The notes under the pieces: model-generated | Seen by the model: only the letters and a program-made list of their open reading frames with translations | The model's database searches: none | Told to the model about the DNA's origin: nothing | Origin: Zhengitettix transpicula | Taxonomy: Eukaryota; Arthropoda; Insecta; Orthoptera; Tetrigidae | Assembly: GCA_037074705.1 (NCBI GenBank) | Contig: CM073590.1 | Span: 49,450,395 to 49,514,394, forward strand | DNA length: 64,000 nucleotides | Direction of reading: 5' to 3' | Shown here: piece by piece, positions 51,251 to 62,030 of the stretch | Layout: every line of letters starts with the position of its first letter | Numbering within the stretch: position 1 is the first letter of the stretch | Position numbers and translations under genes: made by a program

Positions 51251-51646
51251 ATAAAGTGTCTGTAAAAGATTAACTGATTTATTGATTCATTAAATTATAC
51301 ATTCGCACAAACCACAGAGTGGTAAAATTACGTCATCGTATATACCAGAGGGGTAAGAGAAAACTGCGCTATTTGAAAAAGTATGGTGTCTGTTGTGTAT
51401 ATTCTGTTCCACAGCATGGATATCGTCAAATGCGAAGTCGCCGACAACTGATTATATAAAATGGTCTGAATTTAATAGCTTTATTTCTGTATTGGACTTC
51501 CCTGAGTCAATTTCTGAACGACCGTACGATTTCTTCCATCGTTGTTAATTTTAGTTATTTAAGACAGTGCAATATCTGATAATATCTTACCAATTGTTTT
51601 GACAAACTTCACAAATAAAAGTAATTGATGAATTTCCTGTTCTCAG

Positions 51647-52084
51647 GTTGTCTTAATGCTTGGTACAGTAGTGGTATCTTTCTTCGTCTGCCTGCTGCCA
51701 TTTCGAGCCTTTACCCTCTGGATCATCGTCGTCCCTCCGGAGACCGTGATGTCGTTGGGAGTTGAAAGATACTACAACCTGTTATATTTCTGCAGGATTA
51801 TGCATTACATAAACTCCGCTTTGAACCCTATCCTATACAACTTGATGTCGTCCAAGTTTCGCAGTGGGTTCGCGCGGCTGTGCCTGGGCAGGTCTGTTGG
51901 AAGGAAGAAGTCACTGCTTCTTGGTCGCAAGGGCACTGCTACGTCCAGCACCATCGCCACCACGACCACCACATCCGGGCGCCATTGCAGCTGGAAGCGC
52001 AGCGTGTCCTCCAGGTGGAGCAGCGGCAAGTCCTGCCGAGGACTCGGCAATGGCGTCTGCGACCGTCAGGACAGCTACGTCTGA
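51647..52084 (+). CDS. ETHR: ETHR terminal exon, cassette 2 part 2 (TM6-TM7 and tail)
   Basis: The acceptor TTCCTGTTCTCAG|GTT is at 51646/51647, phase 0, joining KQ to VVLMLGTVVV. It codes TM6 with CLLPFRAFTLW, ECL3, and TM7 with RIMHYINSALNPILYNLMSS (NPxxY motif). The cytoplasmic tail is about 75 residues, Ser/Thr/Arg-rich, and ends in DSYV before TGA at 52082-52084. Over the 45 residues spanning TM7 I count 36 identities with the matching part of the exon at 39898. The tail is roughly half as long as the other isoform's and ends in a class I PDZ-ligand-like S-x-V. An AATAAA follows 53 bases after the stop. Confidence 0.88.
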   Translation, partial: VVLMLGTVVVSFFVCLLPFRAFTLWIIVVPPETVMSLGVERYYNLLYFCRIMHYINSALNPILYNLMSSKFRSGFARLCLGRSVGRKKSLLLGRKGTATSSTIATTTTTSGRHCSWKRSVSSRWSSGKSCRGLGNGVCDRQDSYV

Positions 52085-52137
52085 GGTGACTGTGATCACC
52101 ATGACACATTTCCTAATATGGACGAGAAAGAAATGTG

Positions 52138-52143
52138 AATAAA
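52138..52143 (+). promoter_or_regulatory. Candidate poly(A) signal for cassette 2
   Basis: AATAAA within GAATGTGAATAAAGGTGTCA, 53 bases after the stop. The implied 3' UTR would be short, so a further downstream site may also be used. Confidence 0.55.
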
Positions 52144-54670
52144 GGTGTCATTTCCATCTGAACGCTATGGGATGTTTTCTTTATCTTCCAGAAAGAAATT
52201 ATTATAATTTGTCATATTAAATAATTAAGATGTGAGTCCTTAGAAGCGGAACGGGAATTACATTATTTGAAATGATTAACAATATCGACAAATATACCAT
52301 ACTTAAGTTTTTTTGTTACGACGCAGTTCGTACTTGGCACCTTCGTAGAATTCGTAACTTAATTCAATATTTTAAAAAAAGGTAATTTATACCAATGTGC
52401 GTTTTACTACCAACACAGAACCAACCGGATGTCTCGGAGTCAATTCAAACAAAACTTTGAGTATCAGGACTTGGGCTGTTGCTAAGCATGAATTCAATAA
52501 GGCTTCTGACGAAACTGTTATCCATTTTTATCAATATCGTGAAACTAAATCATAAGGATTGAAATTTATAGGTTGGAGTAATAAATGATATTCAAAATCA
52601 ATACATGTGAAATGACCTACTAGACCAATAAATAAAGTGCTACGGCATTATTTAGAAAATTTGAGACCGGAGAAAATTAAAAATATAACAAATTTTATAA
52701 CGAACTCGTTATTAACAAAATAATATATTAAAAATTCTAAAGAAACTCCATTAAACTTTGTTGTTTAGTTATTGACATTTAGTAATTGATATTAATTAAT
52801 ATATATAACTAAGATCCAACCATTTGATATATTTGAGTAGACGATACCAATAAATTTTAGTAAACCTTTTTATTTATTTATTAGATTCTTATGCATACAA
52901 AATTCTAATGGGAATTTAACATTAACCAATGGAAGTTTGTAATGAGGTATTCATAATTTATATACTATTAAATTAAATGTGCTCCTACTGTTTCGTTAAA
53001 TTTTCCATGAAACTACAAAAGGCAACGAATCTTTCAAGTCATGTTTAGTTTTACGTTAATACAAATTTATAACGTAACTCATATATGGCGATACCGCAAA
53101 ATCACTGTTCCACACATACTAACGACAAAAGTATGTAATGAAATACCGGAATATTACTTTTAAAGTACAACTTTTTTCAGTGAGAAGCCAAATATATAAA
53201 TAGGCAAATATAAATGATAAAGAAACTCGTACACATTTATCAACCACCTTAATTCACTATTCATGCAAAGTATTAATTCAATTATATTAAATTGAAAAAT
53301 GTAATATAAAAATTTAGTTATAAATGACTTTATGACTAGTTCATTCCAAAATCGAGCTTATGGAGATTAAATAATTATTATCTATGAGTTTGATTTCCAA
53401 CATGTTTGTGAATTTACTGTGATCAGGGTAAAAATATCAAATCGTTGAGTGCGAAGTGTATCACTGTACATCAAATTTTGTTCCTGATTTGAACTTGATA
53501 CAGAACGCATCATTGAACTGATCTGCACTATTTTTAATGAGTGTTAAGAAAACGCTTTTTAACTCGAAAAATATAACATGTACATGAAAAAATAAAAACA
53601 GATATCCACTTATTATTTTCTCATATAGTAAAATAAATCTTGTATTTTTAATGTCCTATATTTAAGTAAGCTATTTATATTGTAAAGTGATTTTTTGTGC
53701 CAAAGAAATAAATTTATTTGACATTTACATCTTTTACTTCTTATATATACTTTGTCTCTTGTAAACAAATTTTTCGAGTATTCTATAACATTAAGTATAG
53801 TAGAAAATAGTGAAGGAATAGTAACATAGTAATTGACCAAAAAAAGGCAACAAAAAAAGAAAACAAGAGGAATATAGTACAAAGTAAAAGAAGAAAAAGG
53901 ATAATGCAACATTTAGATCCGTAAGTAATCACAATCTGTTCGTTTTAAGAGATGTTTGTACAATAACATGGTCGTATTTGAACTATTTTATATTTTCAGT
54001 ATAATTTTTCTGCTTGACCTAAAAAATAAATACGATATCTAAATATTTGGTTCCCAATATTCATATTTAATCTTTATATTTTCATCATCTTCGAATTTAA
54101 ATGTATTTACATCTGTGAGAATTACCTCTCGCTATATCTACTCTTATGGTTCAGTATAGAGTTACGATTCGGACACCGTCTCCAATAGGATCTTCAAAGT
54201 AATTGATTTCCAGAGGGTGAGCATGTCTTCTCCCCCAAGGGTTTAATATGACGCGAGGATGAAAAGCCAGAATGAAATTTCTGGGCGATGACTCAGATGT
54301 GGTCCAGCTTTCTCCTTCACCAAATTCAGAAAAAAAGCTCGAAGTTGTTATTTATCAATTAAATTTTTAAGAAATGTCATTAAATATATCACAAAATGTA
54401 ATTTAATAAACAAACAGATAAATAACATAACATTCACATATTAAGTAACTAGCTACAACTCGGTGGCTCTATGAAAACTCTCTTTCTTAGGGAATGACGG
54501 ACTGAAGCTGACCTTAAAACCGTACCATTATTTGCGTACAGGAAACTCTTGTAATTTATGTTCCAATTAAACTAACGGTGTGTGTTGATTTCACACAAGC
54601 TAGAAAATCAAAATCTTTGTTAAAAACATTCCTAAGTCAAAGATTGAATTCTTTTCCGGTGTAGTTGTTC
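52144..54670. other. AT-rich sequence downstream of ETHR
   Basis: No gene or repeat recognised on either strand. Confidence 0.6.
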
Positions 54671-54861
54671 AATAAATAGTTCTCTGTATTCACACGGGTT
54701 TTGCATATTTATATTTAAAAGCAACGTTTCGATGACTAAAAGCTCTGCCGTCATCTTCTAGGCGAAGGTAGAGCTTTTAGTCGTCGAAACGTTGCGTTTA
54801 AATAATATAATGTAATATAATAAATACGCAAAACTCGTGTGAATACCGAGAACAATTTATT
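54671..54861. repeat. Foldback repeat (191 bp), relative of 44518
   Basis: The left arm AATAAATAGTTCTCTGTATT, then ACGGGTTTTGCATATTTATA, matches the 44.5-kb element. The right arm has an extra AATATAATGTAATATAATA-like insertion. On the minus strand the left arm gives GATGAC, loop, GTCATC, GAAAC: a perfect six-pair stem before GAAAC. Confidence 0.88.
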
Positions 54862-55474
54862 GATCATTCCTAAGTCATTATTCGTTGAGTTTTATTTATT
54901 TATTTATATTAAAGGTTATATTTATACGTCTCTTTATATGAAATAGGTAAAACAGTTTATGACCAATATCAAAAAATTTATTTATTAAATTAAATAAATC
55001 ATTAATTTTTTTAAGATTTAGTAATAATTTGAAAAGACTTGAAAGAGGGAAGAAACACGTTTTAATTTAATTAATAATTTAATAAATAAATTGTCTGAAA
55101 TTGGTCATAAAAATATATACAACCTTAATATCTGCAACTCTTGTTTCAATCTAATATAAACTGCATTCTAAATTTGCTCATCTTATATAAAACCTCTTAT
55201 TATTAACGTTCCTACCTATCCAAATATTACTCTGATCTCCTTAATTCTGTACCACTGTTTTTTCTGTCTTAATTTCAGTACTTATTAAATACTTTATGTT
55301 TATAAAATCCACTCCCTTTTTTTTCCAATATGAATCTATGTAGTAAAGATTCAGTCGTTTTCTTAGTTTTTTGCTTCGTTTTGTCGACACCCTAGCGACC
55401 GTCTTCCGTTTATACAGTTGGAAGTCATATCAATTGGTGTATGAACCAGACCATACCAAGAAATTTCTCATATA
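54862..55474. other. Unassigned AT-rich sequence
   Basis: Nothing recognised. Ends at the TA flanking the next mariner. Confidence 0.6.
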
Positions 55475-56344
55475 CGAGGGTGGTCTGTAAAGTTTCCGAC
55501 CCAACAATTATAGAAGATTTGTTTTTTCAACAAAGTCTCCTTGTAACTCTACACACTTCTCCCAGCGATTCTCCCATCTCTGTAACCCGTCCAAAAATAC
55601 TCGCCGTTTTTCTCTGCAAAATAAGTGTTCACACGAAGGTGATTGCCTCTTCATTTGACGAAAATCTCTGTCCACCGAGCGCAATTTTTAGATGAGGGAA
55701 CAAGAAGAAGTCGCTTGGGGCTAGATCTGGTGAGTAAGGCGGATGGTCAAGTTGTTCAAACCGTAATTCGTGGATTTTAGCCATGGCAACCGCTGAGGTG
55801 TGAGACGGTACGTTGTCTTTGTGAAACAGGATTTTATTTTTCTGCAAATGTGGCCGTTTTTCTGCACGTTCTGCCTTCAGCTTGTCAGGTAATGATGCGT
55901 AGTATGCTCCTGTAATGGTTTTTCCTTTTTGAAGATAATCTATTAAAATAACTCCATGACTATCCCAAAAAAACAGTCGCCATTACTTTCCCAACCGAAA
56001 AAACAGTCCCCAATTGCAGTTTGGACTGTATTTTTGTTTCGGGTGTATAATGATGTATCCAAGTTTCATCTGCAGTAATTAATCGGTACCAAACTCGGAT
56101 TTATTGTGCCTAAACTTCGCCAACAGAGCGTTGGAAATGTTCATTCGAACACGTTTTTGGTCTACGCGGCACCCAACGCGCGGACAGATTTCTCATGCCT
56201 AAATGCTGATTGCTATGTGACAAACACGTTCTTTTGACATGTTCATGACCTCTGCTATCTCTCTCACTTTAATTCGGCGGTCGTGTAGCACCATTTGATG
56301 AACTTTTGCGATGTTTTCGTCGGAAAGTTTTCAGACCACCCTCG
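55475..56344 (-). mobile_element. mariner element, 870 bp, transposase pseudogene
   Basis: Termini CGAGGGTGGTCTGTAAAGTT and its near complement, flanked by TA at 55473-55474 and 56345-56346. The minus-strand translation in order: part of the second HTH (NIAKVHQMVLHDRRIKVREI then AEVMNMSKERV), the first catalytic block ADETWIHHYTPETK, then HKDNVPSHTS and YSPDLAPSDFFLFPHLK with 34 residues between the second and third catalytic Asp (the DD34D spacing of mariner), then RWENRWEKCVELQGDFVEK. The first 60 or so residues are missing and several frameshifts are present. It shares termini and C-terminus with the MITE at 28430. Confidence 0.93.
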
Positions 56345-57143
56345 TACACCCTTTTTGTCTTCCTTCTATTTTCATTAATAATGTTTTCCTACATGTTCCG
56401 TCTACCTCTCAATTTCGAAATAAGTAATGACTTTATTTCCTGATTCCACACATCTATGACAAACCACATACTTTTAAAAAAAATCTATAGTTAAGAACAG
56501 AAGAAATGTTTTCATGTGAAGGGAAGTTACCTTCCATTTTGTATACTAATCCATATCACCAAAGGTAAATTACCATTCAGAGTGCACACCCATCATCACA
56601 TTGTCTTTGTAACGAAAGCGATTGATTTTCATGTGATGATGGATAGATTTGTAAGTTCTATGTGTATAGAGGAAGAAAAACTGTTTCAAAAATATTGATG
56701 GCAATGTGGTCTAATTTATTACATGGCGATTAAAAATTCACTAATGCAGTTTGCCACAAGAAAGGTTTACGAACGTTTGTATAATTATTTAGTTTGTTAC
56801 ATGTTCCTGAACTACTCCACAGTCTGTAGTACGGAACAATGGATATATTTGTCGTAAAGATGAAAATGACGTTTATCTTATCTAAGCATTATTTAGTTTC
56901 CAGTTCCGTGTTACTCACCATTGGATAAAATAATACCAATATTACATATTCAATGTTTAAAATATTAATTTTTGCAAACGCATTAAAAACTTTGTTCTCT
57001 ACATTTTTGGAGCAAAATATTCCAACGAAATTTTTTTTACAGGGTTTTACAGAAGTCGTATTACAGATTGCTAAGGATTGTAGAGGAAACTTAGTTCATA
57101 AAGTTTTAATAACGAACCCACGCCCGAAAATATACAATTATAA
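56345..57143. other. Unassigned sequence
   Basis: No recognised coding or repeat content. Confidence 0.6.
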
Positions 57144-57677
57144 TGCAAAATAAATTTTAAGATCGAATCGATTTCAAATCTCCCGCTTCACAAAATGGTG
57201 TGAGGGCGACTGCTGATATCATGAGTCATGTGATTACAACCAGTTGTGTTGATTCGGACTTCACATCAGTTGCCATTTAGCCATTGCGCAGTACAGGAGG
57301 AGACAGTACAGAATGACAGTATACACGTTTGAAGATTACACTGAAATGTTAATTTACGCCGAAGATGCTCATCTCGTATCACGAACGTTTTTCGCATTGC
57401 CTAACTCCATAACATACCATTTTTGTCAAAATACAACAACGGCTCCGAGAAACAGGAGGTACCTTCGAAGTTAGGGGGCTGACTGTAGTGCTCCACAGAC
57501 GCGCCACACTGTCAACTTTGAAAAGAAAGTCGTCCATCACATAGAAGAGAACCCGTCGACGTTTACTCGAAACATTGCCCATGCCACACAATATTAGCAG
57601 TCGTCTTCAGCCCATTTTGTCTGCTCACCGTGAAGCGGGAGATTTTAAATCGATTCGATTTTCAAAATTATTTTGCA
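57144..57677 (+). mobile_element. DNA transposon deletion derivative with 48-bp inverted termini
   Basis: The left terminus (57144-57191, ending AAATCTCCCGCTTCAC) and right terminus (57631-57677) are complementary with few mismatches. The + strand interior starts MTVYTFEDYTEMLIYAE (with one frameshift) and later has ENPSTFTRNIAHA. This is the helix-turn-helix domain (DUF4817-type) found at the N-terminus of a group of insect mariner-like transposases. No catalytic domain remains. No target duplication was identified. Confidence 0.75.
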
Positions 57678-57784
57678 CACGAATGGTCCATGGTTCCTTA
57701 TCCAAACCTTATCTATAACCCCTAGAAGACTGAAATAGGAATTCTGAAACACCGTGTATAGAGTTTTAAGCGTATTTCCGCCGA

Positions 57785-59030
57785 TTATAGACGTTCCAAG
57801 AAAATTTCACGGTGAATTTATTTATAAAATATAAATTCTTTATTTATTCTTCCAAATCAATTTCATCCCCTTCAAAGTAATCCCCGTCCGATAAAACACA
57901 CTTTTTACAACGCTTTACCAGTCCTCGAAAAAGTCGGAATAGTCTTTTTCCGGTATAGCCTTCAAGACCTTCTTCGATTCGGTTTTTATCACCTCAATCG
58001 TGTCAAAACGGCGTCCTCGAATTGGCCTTTTGAGTTTGCTGAGTAGCCAGAAGTCGCACGAAGCTAAATCAGGCGAATACGGTGGTTGCGGAACAATGAG
58101 TCGAGTTTTTGGCAAAAAAGTCGCGAAGAACAAATGCAGTATGACATGGTGCATTATCGTGATGAAGGAACCAAGAGTTGTTCGCCCTTAATTCCGGCCG
58201 TTTCAGACGAATAGCTTCACGCAAACGACGCATAACGCTCAAATAATATTCTTTGTTGACAGTTTGGCCCGGCGGAAGGAATTCATAGTGCACCTCACCA
58301 GGATAATCAAAGATAACTGTCAACATGACCTTGCTTTTCGATCGACTTTGCCGTGGTCTTTTCGGTCTTGCTTCACCTTTTGCACGATATTCGCTGGATT
58401 GGTCGGTGATTTCAGGGTCGTATGCGTAAATCCAAGTCTCGTCTCCAGTAATGATGCATTTCTAGTGGTCCTGATAGTCAGACAGCAAAGTCTCACACAC
58501 ATCAACGCGACGCTTTTTTTCCCAAAAAATTGAGCGATTTTGACACCAATCGAGACTTGACGCATTTGAGACACAAAACATTCTTCAAAATGGTTTGGGC
58601 TGAGCCAAATGATATTCCAACACTATCAGCGAGATCTCTAATTGTCCATCGACGATTTTCAAACACCAAATCTTTGGTTTTTTTGACGTGGCCCTCGTCG
58701 GTAGACGTTGATGGTCGTCCAGAGCGCGGTTCGTCTTCAACGCGTTCTCGGCACTCTTTGAACTCGTTGTACCACTTATAAACGTTTTTTTGTGCCATAG
58801 TTTGATCACCAAAGGCCTTCCGCAACATTTTCAACGAGTCCGCACAAGAATATTCGTTCCGCAAACAAAATTTGATGGAAGTTCTTTGCTCAACAAAATC
58901 ACCCATTGCAAAAATCGAAAAATTCACTTTTGGTTGTTTACAAAAAAACACGTGAAACTCGGAGATAATTAAACCTTTTAACAAGCAGACGCTTGGCAAA
59001 TATTATAGACAGTCCTACCAACCTAGGGGG
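57785..59030 (-). mobile_element. mariner element, near full length, frameshifted transposase
   Basis: The transposase starts at Met 58906 (MGDFVEQRTSIKFCLRNEYS). It continues through the paired HTH (MLRKAFGDQTMAQKNVYKWY, EDEPRSGRPSTS, RRWTIRDLADSVGISFGSAQ), the WVPHxL-like linker where the frame breaks, GDETW-IYAYDPE, FFDYPGEVHYEFLPPG-like (here VIFDYPGEVHYEFLPPGQTV), the second-Asp block HHDNAPCHTA, YSPDLASCDFWLLSKLK, and a C-terminus ending near 57860. At least three frameshifts disable it. The length is close to a complete 1.3-kb mariner. I could not define the inverted termini securely; a weak pair lies near 57799 and 59015. Termini and sequence differ from those of the 55475 element. 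Confidence 0.88.
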
Positions 59031-59437
59031 AAAAAAATTACGTGCCTTACAATAATCCCTGGGAGTTTTAAATGACAATTTCATCTTAATTTTTTTTCAT
59101 AGTGGTATGTTGTGTTTTATAAGGCTTCGGGAGACGATGAAACCATTTATGATACAAATAGTGAAAAGAACTAAAACTCGATAAAGGCAGATGAGGGACA
59201 TGAACGTTGCTAATGCCGGTAATAAGTTTATCTTGTCAGTTCCTTATTTGTTGGCACCTCTTGCCTGACAGTTATCCTCTTACATATATAGAAGTAAAAA
59301 TATACAGAATAAACCATTCTCTAAGTATTTAGGAAAATTTTATAGGTCAGAAAACAGAACAAAGTTTCCAGTTAAGTGGACATAATTCATGATTAATCAT
59401 TATTTCAAAATATATCACAATTGTTGATTAAGTAGTG

Positions 59438-61349
59438 AAAAACTGGCCAAATACAGACGGAATAAAGAAAAATGTAAAAGAACAAAGTTATGTCTGTGCA
59501 GATCACATCAGATGTGTGAAAGCTTAAGAACTAATACACGTCAATCAGATTGAGGATTTAATAATAATATCAAAGACGTCAGTTTCATACAAAATCTTAA
59601 TCCCCAAAAATTCAAATATCTTGTATTGCCCTCATTGCGCATTCCAAGAATCCAACCCAACTTATCGATGAATAAAGTTTAAAAAGTTTAATCTCTCTCA
59701 AGAAAAATAGAATACCAAATTCAAACAGCTACGCCTCAAGTTCAAAATCTTCGATCTCATTTACACCGATGGACCTAAAACAAAGATGGAGTCATCAGTG
59801 CCATCGCCAATGACCATTTATCCGTGTTCCTTCATCCTCAGTGCTGAAACATATGGAATCTGAATTGCTATCGACCACAGCGCCTCATCCTTCGAAATCA
59901 GCCAGCTAATCCTGTCCGCCTTCCTCTCCTCTTTAAAAAGCATTACCAACGGAGAAACCCCCCTTGAACTCGCCACGATCATCATTGAGACTATTCCCAA
60001 GCTTTATACTTCTAGACAGAATGTAGTGTAAATACCGGCGCACCAGATAAGTCAAGGGAACGTCTTCGCCGACCAGCCTGCAAAATCCACCACACACTGG
60101 ATGTTTGGAAATTTGCACCATCCAAACTATCCCTCCTGTGCAATCAAAATTGGCACCATCTAAAATCCAGCCCAACCATCAAATCAGTCAATAACTTCCA
60201 TGCCATCAATCACCCTGCAAAGACATCTCGAAGAGACCAAGCGATCCTTTCAAGAAAAGGATCCGACAAGTCCAGACTAACGCACTCCCACATAATTTCG
60301 AACAGCCCTCTTCCAATCTGTGATCTCTGCAATAATGGCATAACGCTAGAGCACCTAATAAAAACATGCCGGAAATTCCATAAAGACAGATGCCCTATCG
60401 TGGGACACGGCAACTGAAACCTGATCAACTTCTTGACAACAGTTAACTGTCATGAAGATAAATAATCAACTATGCAATATCTCAATAATTCAATTGTATC
60501 ATACGTAACCCCTGCATGGTCCAGCCGGTCGACCAAGTTGTTAATGCGACCTTAAATTAAGCTATAAAAAAGCAATCTTGTTGACCGTACGTTTTTATTG
60601 TCCGATGAAAAATTCCTGTCCTCAAATTTACGTACGGATTTTAACATACTATAGCCTAACTTATCCGCCATCTTTAATTAATATCAATATGACCAAGGCA
60701 ATGAGGAGCATTAAGTGTTTTAATAGTAATCATGACATACGGGATCAAAAACATTTCAATTATTTTACCGTTTACCAAAAGTCGTATTTTAAGTGATATC
60801 AACATTTTAACGTTGGAGTTATCTATAAATATTCTACTTCCCTATCTTATTATATTAAGATTCGTAAATATCCACTGGAATTAGGTGATACACATTTTGT
60901 TAATTATAAAATTTCATGTACCGACAGTGATAGGTCAAACACAATGGGCCTTATTAACTTGATTAAAAGGACATGTTGCTAATCTCAGACTTTCTGTTGA
61001 TAAGCATTCAGTTGCACAAAACATATAAAACCAATTATCACAATTTTGATTGGGACGATACAAAAATTCTTGATATTGAAAACAGATATAAGGATACGTT
61101 AGTTTCTTAAATGCTAAACATAAAGTTACACAACAACTCTATTAATATTCAGCGTAATACCAACTCTTTGAGAAGTATCTATGATACAATTTTATCTACC
61201 TTACGTCTTTGATTATGTATTAAATTTTTAATCTGATTGACGTGTTAGTGCTTACGTTTTTATGCAACATTATGAGATCAGCCAGTGTTAGACAAAACGT
61301 TGTGCTATTAAAATATTTCTTTATTCTGCCTGTATTTGGCCATATTTTC
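59438..61349. repeat. Foldback arms of the AACGTTTC family flanking a LINE
   Basis: The left arm GGCCAAATACAGACGGAATA then AAGAAAAAT (59445-59473) is complementary to TATTTCTTTATTCTGCCTGT then ATTTGGCCAT (61313-61343). The right arm is preceded by GACAAAACGTTGTGCTATTA. Both resemble the ends of the 10.8-kb and 63.8-kb foldbacks. The 1.8 kb between them includes the LINE at 59700. Confidence 0.5.
59700..60572 (+). mobile_element. Jockey-like LINE fragment: RNase H domain and tail
   Basis: The translation begins FKIFDLIYTDGPKTKDGVIS (the DxxYTDGS start of LINE RNase H), later APDKSRERLRRPACKIHH-like sequence, here frameshifted from PGHQxxxGNExAD, then ICDLCNNGITLEHLIKTCRK then FHKDR (CxxC-EH-C zinc-knuckle tail). 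It ends GTTGTTAATGCGACCTTAAA and an A-rich run. Stops and frameshifts are frequent. It is the reference copy for the two-part fragment at 2499-3735. Confidence 0.75.
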
Positions 61350-61485
61350 GTTACTTATGTTTTTAACAGACACGCAAGAATCTATTAACAAGCATTAGAT
61401 GCTGCTGTGATGTGGTTTTCGCGGTATTAAGTGTATTCATTGTGATAAAACATTCTCGCTATTCTAAACTGGTTAAATATTTATT

Positions 61486-61640
61486 AATACACAACGTTTC
61501 TATAGCGTGCTCTATCTTCGTCGTTAACAATTCTTTGCGGTTATATATTTTCAATTAACTGGAAATAATTGTTAACTATAACACGAGTAACCGAAATTCA
61601 CCTGACGACGTTGACAGAGTATACCTTCGAAACGAATATT
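61486..61640. repeat. Short foldback with GAAAC core
   Basis: The left arm ACACAACGTTTCTATAGCGTGC has a diverged complement in GTATACCTTCGAAACGAATATTA. The right arm carries CTGACGA (61601) upstream of GAAAC (about 61630), but the intervening stem is poor. Confidence 0.45.
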
Positions 61641-61884
61641 ATTATGTTGGAAACCCAAGCATGTTCTTTTCATAATTTAAACCTGATAGTCCTCGCTCTT
61701 ATTAATATTGTGGTAATTAAAGGCAATTATTAATTAATAATTAAAAAACTTGGACTCGAATTGTTAGTGGCAGAAAACACACAAGTTGCACACAAGAAAG
61801 GGGAAATAATGCCACAGGTTTAAGGTATTGTAGGCTGTCGGTTTTTGCTAGAGCGTGGTGTGGCCAGTCGTCGTCGAAGCATAG

Positions 61885-62030
61885 CAGAATAAAGTTGTCG
61901 TTGGATTATTGCAAAGAAAAGTCTTCGTCGAAATATTGCACTGTAAAGTTGTCTTGTAAAGATTGCAGAGTAAAGGAGTCATCGTAGAAATGCAGCAGAG
62001 TAAAGTCGGTGAGATATAGCAGAATTAGAC
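61885..62030 (+). repeat. Degenerate tandem repeat, about 31-bp unit
   Basis: About five units of the form GCAGAGTAAAGTTGTCGTNG-AAATATT occur in a row (TAAAG at 61890, 61943, 61970 and 62001 with intermediate variants). No open frame. It may be part of a retroelement regulatory region, but nothing around it confirms that. Confidence 0.6.

Larger units (their letters stand above)
47558..51646 (+). other. ETHR intron within cassette 2 (4.1 kb)
   Basis: Runs from GTACGT to TTCCTGTTCTCAG. It separates ICL3 from TM6 and has no counterpart in cassette 1. It holds SINE copy 5 and two foldbacks, listed separately. The stretches 47603-49045 and 49454-50489 show nothing recognisable. Confidence 0.85.
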
